From CAVRZY01 sp963725415 (GTDB taxonomy: Bacteria > Acidobacteriota > Terriglobia > Bryobacterales > Bryobacteraceae), in the NCBI GenBank assembly GCA_963725415.1, contig CAVRZY010000163.1, forward strand, positions 1 through 36,114: a stretch of 36,114 nt of DNA, read 5' to 3'. Under the pieces are notes generated by a model, which was not told the DNA's origin, searched no databases, and was given only the letters and a program-made list of their open reading frames with translations. Positions 15,734-24,850 of this stretch are shown in pieces. Numbering within the stretch: the stretch's first letter is position 1; each line of letters starts with the position of its first letter. Made by a program: the position numbers and the translations under genes.

Positions 15734-17464
15734 GTGGCGGTGGAGAGCGCGGCAGAGACTAGCGAGCCAAAATTCGAGGCGCTGCCTGTCCCCCGAAAGT
15801 TTCTGTCTCGGGATTCCAGGGGCGTTTATGTCATGGAGCCATTCGAATTCTTCCGTTACTGGAGTGGCCTGACATCAGATCAGATCAAGCGGGTCAGCGT
15901 CTATCCATATCGCATTCTGCCGGTCGTGGACAACACCCAGTCTTTGTCCTTGGAAGAATTGGAGGCTATCCGCCAGCGCAAGAAGCGGAGACCGCCTACC
16001 AATCTTGGGCTACTGGTTGATCCGATTTCAGCGGAGAGTTGGGCGCAGGATGTGGCCAGCCGCTGGGGCGCTGGAGACTACAAATTCCTGTTGAACGATC
16101 AGCACCCGAGCGTAAAAAAGACAATCTGTTCCACCTTCACGGATGGCGAGGCTCCGCTTCGGGACTGGGACAGCTATCCTCCGGTTCTCGAAATACCGGA
16201 CGTGGTGTTGAACGACAAATCCAACCGCGCTTATATCCGCTGGGCGCATTTGCACAACATCTATTTCCCCGGAGAACCGCAGGCACCGCCCCAACAGCCA
16301 GAGGAGAGTGAAGACGAAATGGCCAACCAAGTTGTTGTAGAGAAGCTCCTGGACAAGGCTTTTGAAAACAGCGCGTCACAGTCCAGAGCATCGGACCTCT
16401 CGGCCGTGTCTGCCGGGAAGACGCTCGAAGTGATGGCCGATGCCGCCAAGCAGGGCCAGCAGATCATGAGCCAGGCGATGAAGAGCGCGAATGAAATCGC
16501 CTCCAACGTCCAGGACCCGGCGAAGTATTTTGAGAACGTCATGGCCGCGGCAGAGAAAATCGCGCCGAAAGATTCTGGCGGTGGCGGCATGGTTCCGCTG
16601 CTGATGCAGATGCTGCAAGCCAGCGACACGCGGCATCTCGAAGAGATGCGGCTTGCGGACACACGCCACGCGCGGGAAATGGAATTTCTTCAGAAGCGGC
16701 TCGAATCCAACGAGACGCTACTTCGGGAACAGCAGTCTCGAATGCTGGCAGCCGCCCAGACGCCGCCCGTGGTTCAGGCTTCGAGCAGCAGGGCAGAGAA
16801 TTCCAGTTTCTGGACCGAGTGCTCGACGTGAAGGACAAACTCGACCGCCTCACCGGTTCAGGCGACTCCGGCGGGGCGGATGCTCCCGCCCTGGGCGCCG
16901 ATCGCGCTACAGGGCGGCAAGATGCTCATCGACGGCGTCTCGAACATCATGCACAACCTGGCCGTCATGAAGACCGGACAGGGCACGCCAGCAGCCCCTG
17001 AGCCAGTGGCACTCGAACCCGCAGAGCCAGCCCAGCCACCAAGCCCGGAGGAACAGCAGATGCAGCTCAAGAAAATGTACGCGGAGATGGCCCACAAGCC
17101 GCTCATCGAAGCCCTGGAGCATGGCGTGCCCGGGTTCCGCTTCGGCGGCTGGATCATGACGCAAACGTTCCGGCCTCCAATGCTGCCGGGCGTGTCGGTC
17201 GAAGGAACGGCTGTGTACGAGTTCCTGGCGTCCGCGGGCCGCGAAGGGATCATGGACATTCTCCAGTCCAGTCCCCAGGTGTGGCGCGACGTGCAGCGCT
17301 ATGGAAACCAGATGGAGCAATTCCTGACAGAGTTTCTGATGGTGGATGAGGCCCGGCGCTCGGCTCAGGACTTGCTGCGCGCCGCGGCATCGGGGCCTAT
17401 GATAGTTCCGCCGCCTGCCCCTCTGCTTCCGCTGGCCCAGCGCGGGAGAAAGGCCGTGTGGTGA
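15734..17464 (+). CDS. Large coiled-coil protein (two frameshifts)
   Basis: Starts at GTG 15734. The first 365 codons give a globular N-terminus (FLSRDSRGVYVMEPFEFFRYW, VSVYPYRILPVVDN) and a long helical, Gln/Ala/Glu-rich part ending LEEMRLADTRHAREMEFLQ. Near 16800 the frame moves to FLDRVLDVKDKLDRLTGSG, and near 16880 to PWAPIALQGGKMLIDGVSN, continuing through GVPGFRFGGWIMTQTF to GRKAVW. Total is about 576 aa. A short in-frame-like extension (VVIGPDGRPVRTSS, to about 17528) might be the true end. There is no ATPase motif: SAGKT occurs but not a full Walker A. It may be an internal or scaffold-like virion protein; unrecognised. Confidence 0.55.
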
Positions 17465-17536
17465 TTGGTCCCGATGGCCGGCCAGTACGTACTTCTTCGG
17501 CGATGCCATCGGCCGTACCGCCGCTGAACTGAAGCT

Positions 17537-17971
17537 ATGCTACGGCTTAACTTGGGGGCGTGCTCCCGCGAATTCGGTGGCTTCCTCTCGGTCGATATTC
17601 GCCCACCGGCCGATATCGTAACCGACCTCAGAGGGCCATGGCCATGGGGAGATTCGACGGTTGACGAGGTGATGGCCATCGATATTTTCGAGCACCTCCC
17701 CGACAAAGAGCACACCATGGAGGAACTCTGGCGAGTGCTGAAGCCCGGCGGACGGGCGCTTGTCGAGATTCCGAATGCCGCCCGTGGTGCTGGTGCGTGG
17801 CAAGACCCCACGCACGTCAGTGCCTGGTGTGGGAATTCGTTCGAATACTACGAAGTGGGCAATGGCAACCGGGAGCGTTTCGGCCACAGGCCCGCGTTTC
17901 GCATCCTGTCCAGCGAGCATCGGAAATACGACGGAAGATTTGACGAGGTTTGGAAATTCAAGTTGTCCTAG
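17537..17971 (+). CDS. Class I SAM-dependent methyltransferase
   Basis: 144 aa from ATG 17537. The sequence begins at the SAM-binding strand (LRLNLGAC), then has SVDIRPPADIVTDLRG, the post-II acidic region DIFEHLPDKEH and the conserved WRVLKPGGRALVEIPN, the usual order in Methyltransf_11-type enzymes. The next region DPTHVSAWCGNSFEYY is typical of sugar- or surface-acting members near glycosyltransferases. It is short because the N-terminal helix before motif I is missing, yet this looks complete for the subfamily. It opens a cluster that probably modifies surface glycans or virion glycoproteins. Confidence 0.75.
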   Translation: MLRLNLGACSREFGGFLSVDIRPPADIVTDLRGPWPWGDSTVDEVMAIDIFEHLPDKEHTMEELWRVLKPGGRALVEIPNAARGAGAWQDPTHVSAWCGNSFEYYEVGNGNRERFGHRPAFRILSSEHRKYDGRFDEVWKFKLS

Positions 17972-17981
17972 AGACCGTGAA

Positions 17982-18745
17982 ATGAGCCATGCCAGGCGAC
18001 TGAAGGGCGATACCGACAAGCCGGAAGCGTATCTCCGCGAGAACGGGAAGCGAATCTACCTAGGCACGGGGTCTCACGTACGAGAAGATCTTCGGCCGAC
18101 TCTTGGCTACCGGATGGATCTGCCGCTGTGCAGGTCCTGGAACATGCCGATGTGGCCATGGCGTGATCTCTTGATGTTCGGGCGTCCGTATTCTGGATCT
18201 CGGTTGCCAGAGGGCGGTCCCGTTATCGAGCTGGCCAACCGCAACCCGGACGAAGATCGCGGATCGATTTCGCGCGGGCGACATTGACATCCCCACTACA
18301 CGGCGATAGGCCGAGATGACCAAAGGGCGCTCCTAGGCTGCTGAGCGCGATTGCGAGGTGCCATGTCGGAGCATTCGATCTCATCGTGGACGATGCCTCC
18401 CATTTGGGCCGCCACACAAAGACGGCATTCTGGCACCTGTTCACGCATCACCTAAGATCCGGCGGCCTCTATGCCATCGAAGACTGGGGCGCTGGATATT
18501 GGGAGGGCCACCCGCTCTATACGGATGGCAAGCACGCGGACCCGGATATCGCAGACGGCCGGTACGGTTCGGCCAACAGTTCCCAAGCCATCTGTATGGC
18601 ACCGGCGGGTTCGTCAAGCAGACTCATTGATGAGGTTGCGATGGCCGATCTCACCCACCCGGAGTTTGGCGTTCCGCCGCAACGGGCGCCCCGCATTCGC
18701 GAGATGAGAATTTTCCCGGGCCTAGTGCTGGTGGTGAAAGCGTGA
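17982..18745 (+). CDS. Second SAM-dependent methyltransferase (several frameshifts)
   Basis: Start ATG 17982 (MSHARRLKGDTDKP). The middle is scrambled among frames (YEKIFGRLL, ARADIDIP), but from 18350 one clean frame gives GAFDLIVDDASHLGRHTKTAF, LRSGGLYAIEDWGAGYW and the C-terminus REMRIFPGLVLVVKA. The DLIVDD.SH..G and GGLY.IEDW motifs are characteristic of class I methyltransferases found in polysaccharide and macrolide pathways (CmcI/MycE-like). The stop overlaps the GTG of the next gene (GTGA). At least four indels are needed, so the exact sequence of the N-terminal half is uncertain. Confidence 0.55.
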
Positions 18746-19496
18746 GAGTCCGCGCCTTCATGCCGCTCTTCGACGAGGCCGATATCGCCGCTTGGTCCAT
18801 CCCCCATCTCATCCGCCAGGGGATCGAGGTCTACGTAATCGACGGCTGGAGCAACCGACGGCGGCTGGGAAATGCTGCCCGGTCTGGGAGTGGTGGGTCG
18901 CGAACGCCTGCCAGTTGAAGGCGATGATGGCATTTGGGACTGCACACGGCTCCTGAAGCGCGTTGAGCAGCTCTCCTTGTATGGCGGCGCGAAATGGTGC
19001 ATGCTCAACGATGCGGACGAGTTTCGGTACGCGCCGGCCTGTCTTGGTGAAACACTCGCACAGGGCATTGCTGCGGCAGATGCGCTAGGCTGCAATGTGA
19101 TTGACCATCGCGTGTGGTCATTTCAGCCGGTGGACGATGGCTGGACATCCGGATAAGGACCCGGAGCAGTACTTCCGCCACTACACCACTGATCCCGAAA
19201 TAGACATGGTGTGCCGTTTCCCCCAGGAGAAAATCTGGAAGCCTGACTTCTGCGTGGATCTGACGACCCATGGCGGCCATTTCATTCTGCGGCCCGACAA
19301 GCAAGTAGCGCCTGAGGAGTTCCTGGTGAAGCACTACCCTAACCGGACACAGGAACAGGCGCAACGGAAGTTGAGCACTCGCCTGGGAAGACGCTGCCAC
19401 CGTGAGCATGCCAAAGGCTGGGGCGTGCACTACGACATTCTGACGCCGGCTACAAACTTCATTCGCGATCCGAGGAGTCTACGCCGATGGCCCTAA
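18742..19496 (+). CDS. Glycosyltransferase family 2-like protein (frameshifted)
   Basis: Starts at GTG 18742: VRAFMPLFDEADIAAWSIP and GIEVYVIDGWSN are the first two strands of a GT-A fold that lists target and direction. After shifts near 18860 and 19150 the chain continues WDCTRLLKRVEQLSLYGG, then KWCMLNDADEFRY (metal-binding DxD) and YFRHYTTDPEIDMVCRF, FLVKHYPNRTQEQA. Length about 250 aa. No membrane helix. The order MTase-MTase-GT-GT-MTase suggests assembly of a methylated oligosaccharide. Confidence 0.55.
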
Positions 19497-20203
19497 CGGT
19501 AATCATTCCGAGCAAGAACGTGGACAACCTCGATTGCGTGCCTGGCTGCCATCGCCTAGCATGATCCGCAAAATGTCGTTGTCATCGATGACGGGACTCG
19601 AGCACACGCGAATGAAGTCCCATGAGCTGGCGCGTTTTGTCCGGGCGTCAGGCCGTTCATTTATGCTCGCGCGTGTAATATGGGCATCGTCGCGGCCGGT
19701 CGAGACGACTGTGATCCTACTGAATGACGACGCGCTTCTGAAGACGCCCCATGGTTTCAGTAAGCTACAACAGCAGTATCAGGAGCATCCCGAATTCGGC
19801 CTGATCGGATCGAGTATCAACATGTGCGGCACGCCAGCCCAGCATCGCCTGACGCGCGATTCTCTACGGGAGGCCCAGGTTACCATCGTCTTCGCCTGCG
19901 TGTTCATCCCGCGTTCCACCATTGACCGAGTCGGTTTACTGGACGAGCGGTTTTGCGTGAACGCAGGCGGGCCAGGCCCGCGAGGCTACGGCCTGGAGGA
20001 TGACGATTATTGCTTCCGCGTCCGAAAGGCCGGGCTTGAAAACTGGGGTATACGACGGCTGCTTTATCGACCATACGACTTTGCCAAGCACCTTTCGTGC
20101 GGACCCTGAGCATCCCTGGGACGTCCAGGTGCACGAGCGACTCTTTCACGAGAAACATGGTGTTTGGCCGCCCGGCCATGGCTACCCGGAGGATCACCAG
20201 TGA
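19487..20203 (+). CDS. Glycosyltransferase family 2 (frameshifted)
   Basis: Opens at ATG 19487 with MALTVIIPSKNVDNL, the classic first strand of GT2 enzymes. After shifts between 19530 and 19700 the second half is clean: TVILLNDDALL (DxD-type), FGLIGSSINMCG, and GYGLEDDDYCFRVRKAGL, the ED.D acceptor-site motif of the family. A last shift near 20045 leads to GVYDGCFIDHTTLPSTF and PEDHQ, with the TGA overlapping the next GTG. About 235 aa. Probably adds a sugar to a surface or virion glycan. Confidence 0.6.
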
Positions 20204-21279
20204 ACAACGAGATCGGCATTCCGGGCTGGTTTCTCCCCGAGAATCGCGCTGCGCTGGAATCCCTCATCGCGGAGCATGGCATCAAATCGGTAGTGGAAGT
20301 CGGATCGTTCTTGGGCCTTTCCGCCGTCTGGTTCGCGCAGCGGGTGGAGTCCGTCGCGTGCGTTGACCTCTGGCACGAAAACGCCAACTACGATAGCGAC
20401 AATAATTTGGTTGGCACCCTGCGGCGCTGGGAATTGCCGCGGGATTTCTTCCACCTGTTCCGCGAGAACGTCATGCGCTCGGGCGTTTGGCATAAAATCC
20501 TTCCGATCCGTGGCCACAGCGGCTACGTGTACGGTGAGGTACCAGCAGCAGACCTGGTGTACCTGGATGGCGATCACAGCGAGGCTGGGTTTGGCAGAGA
20601 CGTGGAGATCTATCGGGGTAAGGCTCGGCGGATTCTCTGTGGTGACGATTATGTCCAGCGTGAGGGGTTCGGAGTGATCGAGGTTCTCACGCGAGTTTTC
20701 CCCGAGCACCACCATATCGGTCAGTTTTGGTGGGTGGATCTGGCGGCGCTCGGGCTGGCTGCCGTGTCGGGATGGTTCCCCCCGGAGAATCGGGAACAGC
20801 TTACGAAGCTGATCGCGGCGCACGACGTCAGAACGGTCCTGGAGATCGGCACCTGCTACGGGCTTTCCGCCTGCTGGTTTGCCCAGCGGGTGGAGCACGT
20901 GACATGCATCGATCGGTGGGACGCGATCCCCTCCGCCGGAGTTCCGGCCGATGTTTACGAGAGATTTGTGTTAAATATTCAACGGCTGAATGTCGCGGAT
21001 CGGATCACGATCATTCGTGGCGATTCCCACTCGGCAGAGACGCGTGCCAAAGTTGGACCGGTAGATCTGGTCTATGTGGATGGGGACCACAGGCAGCCGG
21101 GCTGCGGTCAGGACCTTGACGATTACGGTCCACTGGCGCGCAAGGTACTCTGTGGGGATGATTACGGAGATCCGAATTTGGAGCTGTATGGCGTGACTGC
21201 GGCCGTGGATGAACTCTTGCCGCAACGGCAGACGAGTGGGCGGTTCTGGTGGGTCGTCAGAGGTCAGTCGGCCGGTTGA
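20200..21279 (+). CDS. Tandem (two-domain) SAM-dependent methyltransferase
   Basis: 359 aa from GTG 20200 (GTGA overlap). Two homologous class I methyltransferase domains lie in series. Domain 1 (about 1-185): GWFLPENRAALE, VVEVGSFLGLSAVWFAQRV (motif I), DLVYLDGDHSEAGFGRD, ILCGDDYV and QFWWVDL. Domain 2 (about 190-359): GWFPPENREQLT, VLEIGTCYGLSACWFAQRV, DLVYVDGDHRQPG, VLCGDDYG and RFWWVV. Both keep the SAM loop and the D.VY.DGDH strand, so both may be active. The copies differ at many positions, so the duplication is old. This is the only enzyme of the cluster with no frameshift. The acceptor is unknown. Confidence 0.75.
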   Translation: MNNEIGIPGWFLPENRAALESLIAEHGIKSVVEVGSFLGLSAVWFAQRVESVACVDLWHENANYDSDNNLVGTLRRWELPRDFFHLFRENVMRSGVWHKILPIRGHSGYVYGEVPAADLVYLDGDHSEAGFGRDVEIYRGKARRILCGDDYVQREGFGVIEVLTRVFPEHHHIGQFWWVDLAALGLAAVSGWFPPENREQLTKLIAAHDVRTVLEIGTCYGLSACWFAQRVEHVTCIDRWDAIPSAGVPADVYERFVLNIQRLNVADRITIIRGDSHSAETRAKVGPVDLVYVDGDHRQPGCGQDLDDYGPLARKVLCGDDYGDPNLELYGVTAAVDELLPQRQTSGRFWWVVRGQSAG

Positions 21280-21536
21280 CCTTCGGTTTCATCTTCTTCT
21301 TCCTCGTCCTCGTCTTCTTCAAACGTGAAGGTCGCTTCTTCTACTTCAGTGGGAACCTTCTCGGATTCGAGTACTCGGAAGACCTGGGCCGTTTCGTCCT
21401 CCGCCTGCACCAAACAGTAGAAGATTCCCTGTTCCGTCATGAGGGTTGCGACTTCCCCGTATTCGGTGAGGCTTCCTTCGTCTCCGTCGGGTCCGACAAT
21501 GCGGTAGGCGTCTTCGTCTTGCTGCACGGTGTACAT
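21264..21536 (-). CDS. Small acidic-tailed protein
   Basis: 90 aa from ATG 21536, AGGAG 9 nt upstream. The front half is a small mixed domain (YRIVGPDGDEGSLTEYGEV, GIFYCLVQAEDETAQVF) and the end is a run of acidic residues (EEDEDEEEEDETEG). Such tails occur in DNA mimics and chaperone-like proteins; nothing more specific can be said. Its 3' end overlaps that of the convergent double methyltransferase by 16 bp. Confidence 0.65.
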   Translation of the reverse strand: MYTVQQDEDAYRIVGPDGDEGSLTEYGEVATLMTEQGIFYCLVQAEDETAQVFRVLESEKVPTEVEEATFTFEEDEDEEEEDETEGQPAD

Positions 21537-22246
21537 GGTGTGCTCTCCTGAATTCGAACTGGATTGTAGCAGGCTGCCGAGAGGTAGGCCCGTTGAAGCG
21601 GACAGGCCATCAACTCTCCGTAGTGCTTTTCGGTTGCCTGGTGTTCGGCCACGCTCTGCGATTCGGCCCAGTAATGGTGCTGGAAGGCCAGAGTCGGGTT
21701 GAACGGGATGAAGAAGGCTTGGAGTGCGTGCTCGATCTGCAAGCGGCTGCGGCATCGGATGCAGGCGCGCAGCATCCCGTGCAGATCGGCGTCGGGATGC
21801 TGGGGCAGGTAGATCACTCCGCCGAAGACGGTTCCCGGCATCAGGCGCTCCCCGAAGATCATCCGCTTGCGGAACACCTTGCCTGGCAAGCTTTCGCGGT
21901 CGGTTTCACGCCGAAGCACGGCACGACAGCCTGGAGAGATTTGCTTGTGTGCTCGCAATCCGCCTGCCCGCACAACGTACCAGCGGGTTGGCTCACAACC
22001 AAATAGATCGCCGCCGCGCTGATGGCACGAGACGCATCGCCATTTTAGGATAGTGGTCACGACATTCTTCGCAAGCGAGCGTTTTGTCTTGGACCGTATC
22101 GCCTGTCCCCATCGGACTGCAGCGGATGAACCCGGTAAGACCGCCCAGTGCCACCAGCGCCTCTTCACCCTGTACCATCCGCGGCACCAGAGCCAGTGTT
22201 CCAGTTCTCTGAGCCTCCAGCGCCACCAGTGTTTCAGCGAAATCAT
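21437..22246 (-). CDS. Cys-rich hypothetical protein (frameshifted, end uncertain)
   Basis: Opens at ATG 22246 (ATGA overlap with the short frame before it). The codon-like frame shifts at once to FAETLVALEAQRTGTLALV and DKTLACEECRDHYPKMAMR, then near 22030 to SCHQRGGDLFGCEPTRWYV, FGERLMPGTVFGGVIYLPQ, LRACIRCRSRLQIEHALQ and FNPTLAFQHHYWAESQS. The pairs CEEC, IRCRS and SCHQ suggest a zinc-binding protein of about 230 aa. The last 100 bp overlap the acidic-tailed gene, so the real stop is probably near 21540 and hidden by an indel. Confidence 0.45.
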   Translation of the reverse strand: MISLKHWWRWRLRELEHWLWCRGWYRVKRRWWHWAVLPGSSAAVRWGQAIRSKTKRSLAKNVVTTILKWRCVSCHQRGGDLFGCEPTRWYVVRAGGLRAHKQISPGCRAVLRRETDRESLPGKVFRKRMIFGERLMPGTVFGGVIYLPQHPDADLHGMLRACIRCRSRLQIEHALQAFFIPFNPTLAFQHHYWAESQSVAEHQATEKHYGELMACPLQRAYLSAACYNPVRIQESTPCTPCSKTKTPTALSDPTETKEASPNTGKSQPS

Positions 22247-22356
22247 GCTGGCTCCAAGTACTCCTCCACCGGCCCGTTGCATGGCAGCAGGCGGTTGTGT
22301 ATTCCCATGCCAGGACAGCGGGGCTGGTACTTCAGCAGGAACTCCAGATGCGTGGT
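22243..22356 (-). CDS. Short conserved-looking frame, start not visible
   Basis: A 37-codon frame with good codon use (HLEFLLKYQPRCPGMGIHN, CNGPVEEYLEPA) ends in a TGA overlapping the ATG of the following gene. No ATG, GTG or TTG precedes it within the frame except an internal ATG; the start may be lost to an indel or overlap the previous gene. It is supported mainly by codon use and the ATGA junction. Confidence 0.35.
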   Translation of the reverse strand, partial: TTHLEFLLKYQPRCPGMGIHNRLLPCNGPVEEYLEPA

Positions 22357-22640
22357 TACTTGTCGTCTCCGGGTACGTCTTTATCGCGGACGATCCTGAG
22401 TTTTGTTCCTGGCCAGACCTTGCCGCACTGCTGGCACTTCCACGCCTTGGTCATCATGTCGTGGAGATGACGGTTGAGGGCGCGTTTCTCCTGCTCCGCG
22501 CCCTTCAGCCGCTTGTACTCTGATCCGGAGGTGGGTCCCACCAGGGGGACCCTTCCGAATCCTGGGACCACGATATCGCCGGTCTCGTGATCGATTTGCA
22601 GGGGGTTCTTGATCGGCGACTTTTTGGTGATGTCGGCCAC
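22356..22640 (-). CDS. Small zinc-knuckle protein
   Basis: 94 aa from GTG 22640, 4 nt after the stop of the preceding gene, so probably coupled. The N-terminal half reads KNPLQIDHETGDIVVPGFG, then a helical, charged middle, and a single CxxC knuckle (WKCQQCGKVWPGTKL) near the C-terminus. One knuckle alone implies dimerisation around zinc or a partner. No named family recognised. Confidence 0.6.
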   Translation of the reverse strand: MADITKKSPIKNPLQIDHETGDIVVPGFGRVPLVGPTSGSEYKRLKGAEQEKRALNRHLHDMMTKAWKCQQCGKVWPGTKLRIVRDKDVPGDDK

Positions 22641-22644
22641 GGCT

Positions 22645-23166
22645 TTATTCGGTCAGGGCCATGATGACTTGGATCTGGGCCGTGATTTCCGCCTCTGGCG
22701 TCTTCACACTTTCCAGTGCCGTGCGCAGAATATCCGCATGGACTTCATTCAGCGCTTTGATGACCGGGTAGTTGTGGTTGAAGAAATCCAACAAAGGGCC
22801 AGCGTTGACCCGAACCGCCAGCGAACCGGAACCCAGAGCCAGCCCACCTGTGGGGCCGAAGACTAAGTACGGCACGGGCTCCGAATCTTCGAAGGGTCCG
22901 GATCTCAGTTCCGCCCAGCCCATCGCTGGTGCGAGAGCGACCAAGCATGTCAAGCCGCGCTGGGAGTAGAGGACATTTGCAAGGCACGCCGCGCCGTAGT
23001 TGGTCGCGCAGTAGCGCGGGTTCCGCGGCGTCGGGGCGAAGCCGCCGGGCTGTTTCACGAAGATGTTCGGGTTGAAAAACTTGGACGGGAACCGCTGCTC
23101 CGTGACGCCGGGGAACTCGGCTTCACGGGCATTTCGGATTTCCTCCGCTAGTTCAGATGCAAACAT
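22645..23166 (-). CDS. Hypothetical 173-aa protein
   Basis: From ATG 23166 with AAAAAGGAG about 8 nt upstream, the first gene of this small leftward group. Features: acidic helical start (SELAEEIRNAREAEFPG), a Gly/Pro-rich middle with NYGAACLANVLYSQRG and PYLVFGPTGGLALGSGS, and a helical end (KTPEAEITAQIQVIMALTE). It is intact, and I find no membrane helix or catalytic motif. Not recognised. Confidence 0.65.
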   Translation of the reverse strand: MFASELAEEIRNAREAEFPGVTEQRFPSKFFNPNIFVKQPGGFAPTPRNPRYCATNYGAACLANVLYSQRGLTCLVALAPAMGWAELRSGPFEDSEPVPYLVFGPTGGLALGSGSLAVRVNAGPLLDFFNHNYPVIKALNEVHADILRTALESVKTPEAEITAQIQVIMALTE

Positions 23167-23257
23167 AATGGGCGCTCCTTTTTAAGAATCTCGTCTAAAG
23201 CGGGGCCTGCCAGTTCAGCCCCGCTGTCGTTCTTGCCCGCATTTACTCCGATGTGGG

Positions 23258-23491
23258 TTAGCCGTTCTGCGCTTGTGCTTTGCTTCCGCCGGACTCATGA
23301 GTTTTAAAGATCCTACCGGCCGGCCGCTGGCCCGGTATCGAGACGTTGACCTCGCAGATCGCAACGTGCAAACCTCCGGCTCCCAGCCCACGGGCCTCGT
23401 CCGTCGTTGTGGTATTTCGCGGGGGAGCCGCCGGAGTCATGGGATCGGCCCAATCCGGTACATCGTTTTCGGCTCCCCTTTTACTACCCAT
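23258..23491 (-). CDS. Small hypothetical protein
   Basis: 77 aa from ATG 23491, with a stop codon immediately before it in frame, so this start is fixed unless an indel is present. Codon use is typical of the window. Composition is Ala/Gly/Thr-rich (TPAAPPRNTTTTDEARGLG, GGLHVAICEVNVSIPG). No motif. No clear ribosome site, which lowers confidence. The stretch 23167-23257 after it is empty. Confidence 0.45.
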   Translation of the reverse strand: MGSKRGAENDVPDWADPMTPAAPPRNTTTTDEARGLGAGGLHVAICEVNVSIPGQRPAGRIFKTHESGGSKAQAQNG

Positions 23492-23525
23492 TGGCTATCG
23501 TCGCTTTGGGTGTGTCGTTCAACTT

Positions 23526-24024
23526 TCACTGGATTCCCGCTGGCCGCCTGTTGGCATTCGGGGCGTCGGCCACATCGGACAGCAGCGCCCTCACGGCCTT
23601 CTCTTCACCCCTGCCGATCAGGTAGTCCTTGAGCTTGTTCCGCTCTGCGTTCACTGCCTGGAACGCGTCGTAGGTGAACTCCCGGTTATATTCGGCCGCG
23701 AACATCGCGAAGAAATGGCGGACGATTTCTTCTCCCATGAGGCGCTTCACGTCGCGCCAACGAGTCGCTCATGATCGTCAGGATGTGCTCTTCCTTGTGG
23801 CCGAGGGTGAGTACGTGTACTTCCCGCCCGCGCCATTCGCGGCGCTCGCCACGGTTATCCTTCAGGCCGGCGAGAAAATGCCCGTCGCTCTGGAACTTTT
23901 TCCGGCTCGGATGTACAACGTACAAAACCTGGAATTCGGCGATCACCGTCAGCGGCTTCCGTCGCGTGGCCTCGCGCGCCCCTGCTCCTTGCGCGGCCTC
24001 GTTCGTGTTGCGCTTGCTCCGCAT
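23526..24024 (-). CDS. Hypothetical protein (one frameshift)
   Basis: ATG 24024 starts MRSKRNTNEAAQGAG and runs through FQVLYVVHPSRKKFQSDGH and EVHVLTLGHKEEHILTIM to about 23760, where the frame moves to DVKRLMGEEIVRHFFAMF and YNREFTYDAFQAVNAERNK, ending near SDVADAPNANRRPAG. Corrected length is about 165 aa. A start at 24066 (MFGLKPVSS) is possible but crosses the promoter region. The two halves look like a small beta domain and a helical domain; function unknown. Confidence 0.5.
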
Positions 24025-24042
24025 CTGAGAACAGTTTATACT
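24014..24042 (+). promoter_or_regulatory. Candidate promoter for 24093 gene
   Basis: TTGCTC (24014-24019) and TATACT (24037-24042) are exactly 17 bp apart and point right, 50 bp before ATG 24093. The other strand also carries TTGGTC and TATAAA 16 bp apart in the same segment, so transcription may be divergent. Confidence 0.45.
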
Positions 24043-24092
24043 ACTTACGGGTTTCAGACCAAACATTCTTCCATCAAAAAGGAGCGATTTTC

Positions 24093-24722
24093 ATGAGTCC
24101 CAGTACAAGCCGCGATCCGGACGAGCAGGTAAAGGACACGCGGGAAGAGTTCGAGAACCAAAGCCAACTGAACGCCAACATGGCCAGCGATTCGGGCTAC
24201 GGTTGGCAGACCAACCGAAAGCGTACGTTCGACGCCTACCAGGATGTGGACCTGGGCGCCGCGCGGCGCAGCCAAAGTCACCTGGACGACGTTCAGCTCC
24301 GCTCTCTGAGTTCCTACGATCAGCTCCTGACCCTCCAGGCCAGGCTGAACGAGGAACACTTCACCACCATTTCCGAGCTGCGCCACCGATTGGCCACGCT
24401 CGAAGCGGATCGCGCCCGCTACGCGGACGACGCGGAGTACGTCACCCGCTACGACCTGTCCAACCCCGTCACCACGGGCGTTGGCGACACGGTACGCGCA
24501 GGGGCAGCCACAGCGCAGCGGATCGTGGACACCACGGGCGCGGTTGCGGGCGCCGGCACGGCCGTTTCGGCGGAAGCCGTGGCTGCTGCGGTGGCCAAAC
24601 AGGTGGACGCTACGGTCACTCCGGTGCTGGCCGTGCTTCAGCAGATGGTGCAGACATTGGCGAACATGCAGGCGAGTATCGCCAACGTGCTGAACCAGGT
24701 TCAGCCGAAGTCCACCGCGTAA
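24093..24722 (+). CDS. Coiled-coil and Ala-rich hypothetical protein
   Basis: 209 aa from ATG 24093, with AAAAAGGAG upstream. The N-terminus is polar and acidic (REEFENQSQLNANMASDSG), followed by a long helix (QLLTLQARLNEEHFTTISE) and an Ala/Val-rich region (AVAGAGTAVSAEAVAAAVA), ending in a helical heptad-like stretch (QQMVQTLANMQASIANVLN). It looks like an elongated oligomeric protein, for example a fibre, scaffold or internal protein. No clear family. Confidence 0.65.
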   Translation: MSPSTSRDPDEQVKDTREEFENQSQLNANMASDSGYGWQTNRKRTFDAYQDVDLGAARRSQSHLDDVQLRSLSSYDQLLTLQARLNEEHFTTISELRHRLATLEADRARYADDAEYVTRYDLSNPVTTGVGDTVRAGAATAQRIVDTTGAVAGAGTAVSAEAVAAAVAKQVDATVTPVLAVLQQMVQTLANMQASIANVLNQVQPKSTA

Positions 24723-24786
24723 CGGACTTCCAGCGGTCCCGGCGCGGCGAGGTCCTCCGCTTATCGCGTCCGGCCGTTGGTTTAAC

Positions 24787-24817
24787 GGGGGAGTTTCTCA
24801 GGGAGACTCCCCCTTTT
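24787..24817 (+). terminator. Rho-independent terminator
   Basis: GGGGGAGT (24787-24794) pairs with ACTCCCCC (24806-24813) around an 11-nt loop and is followed by TTTT. It stands 65 bp after the stop of the coiled-coil gene and 34 bp before the next start, so read-through into the small gene may be partial. Confidence 0.75.
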
Positions 24818-24850
24818 CTCAACCAAAGCCTTTCAAAAAGGAAAAAACGA

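Noticed and set aside
16395..16425. Packaging ATPase Walker A in SAVSAGKTLEV
   Set aside because: The first glycine of GxxxxGK[ST] is missing and no Walker B or other ATPase motif follows; the region is a coiled coil.
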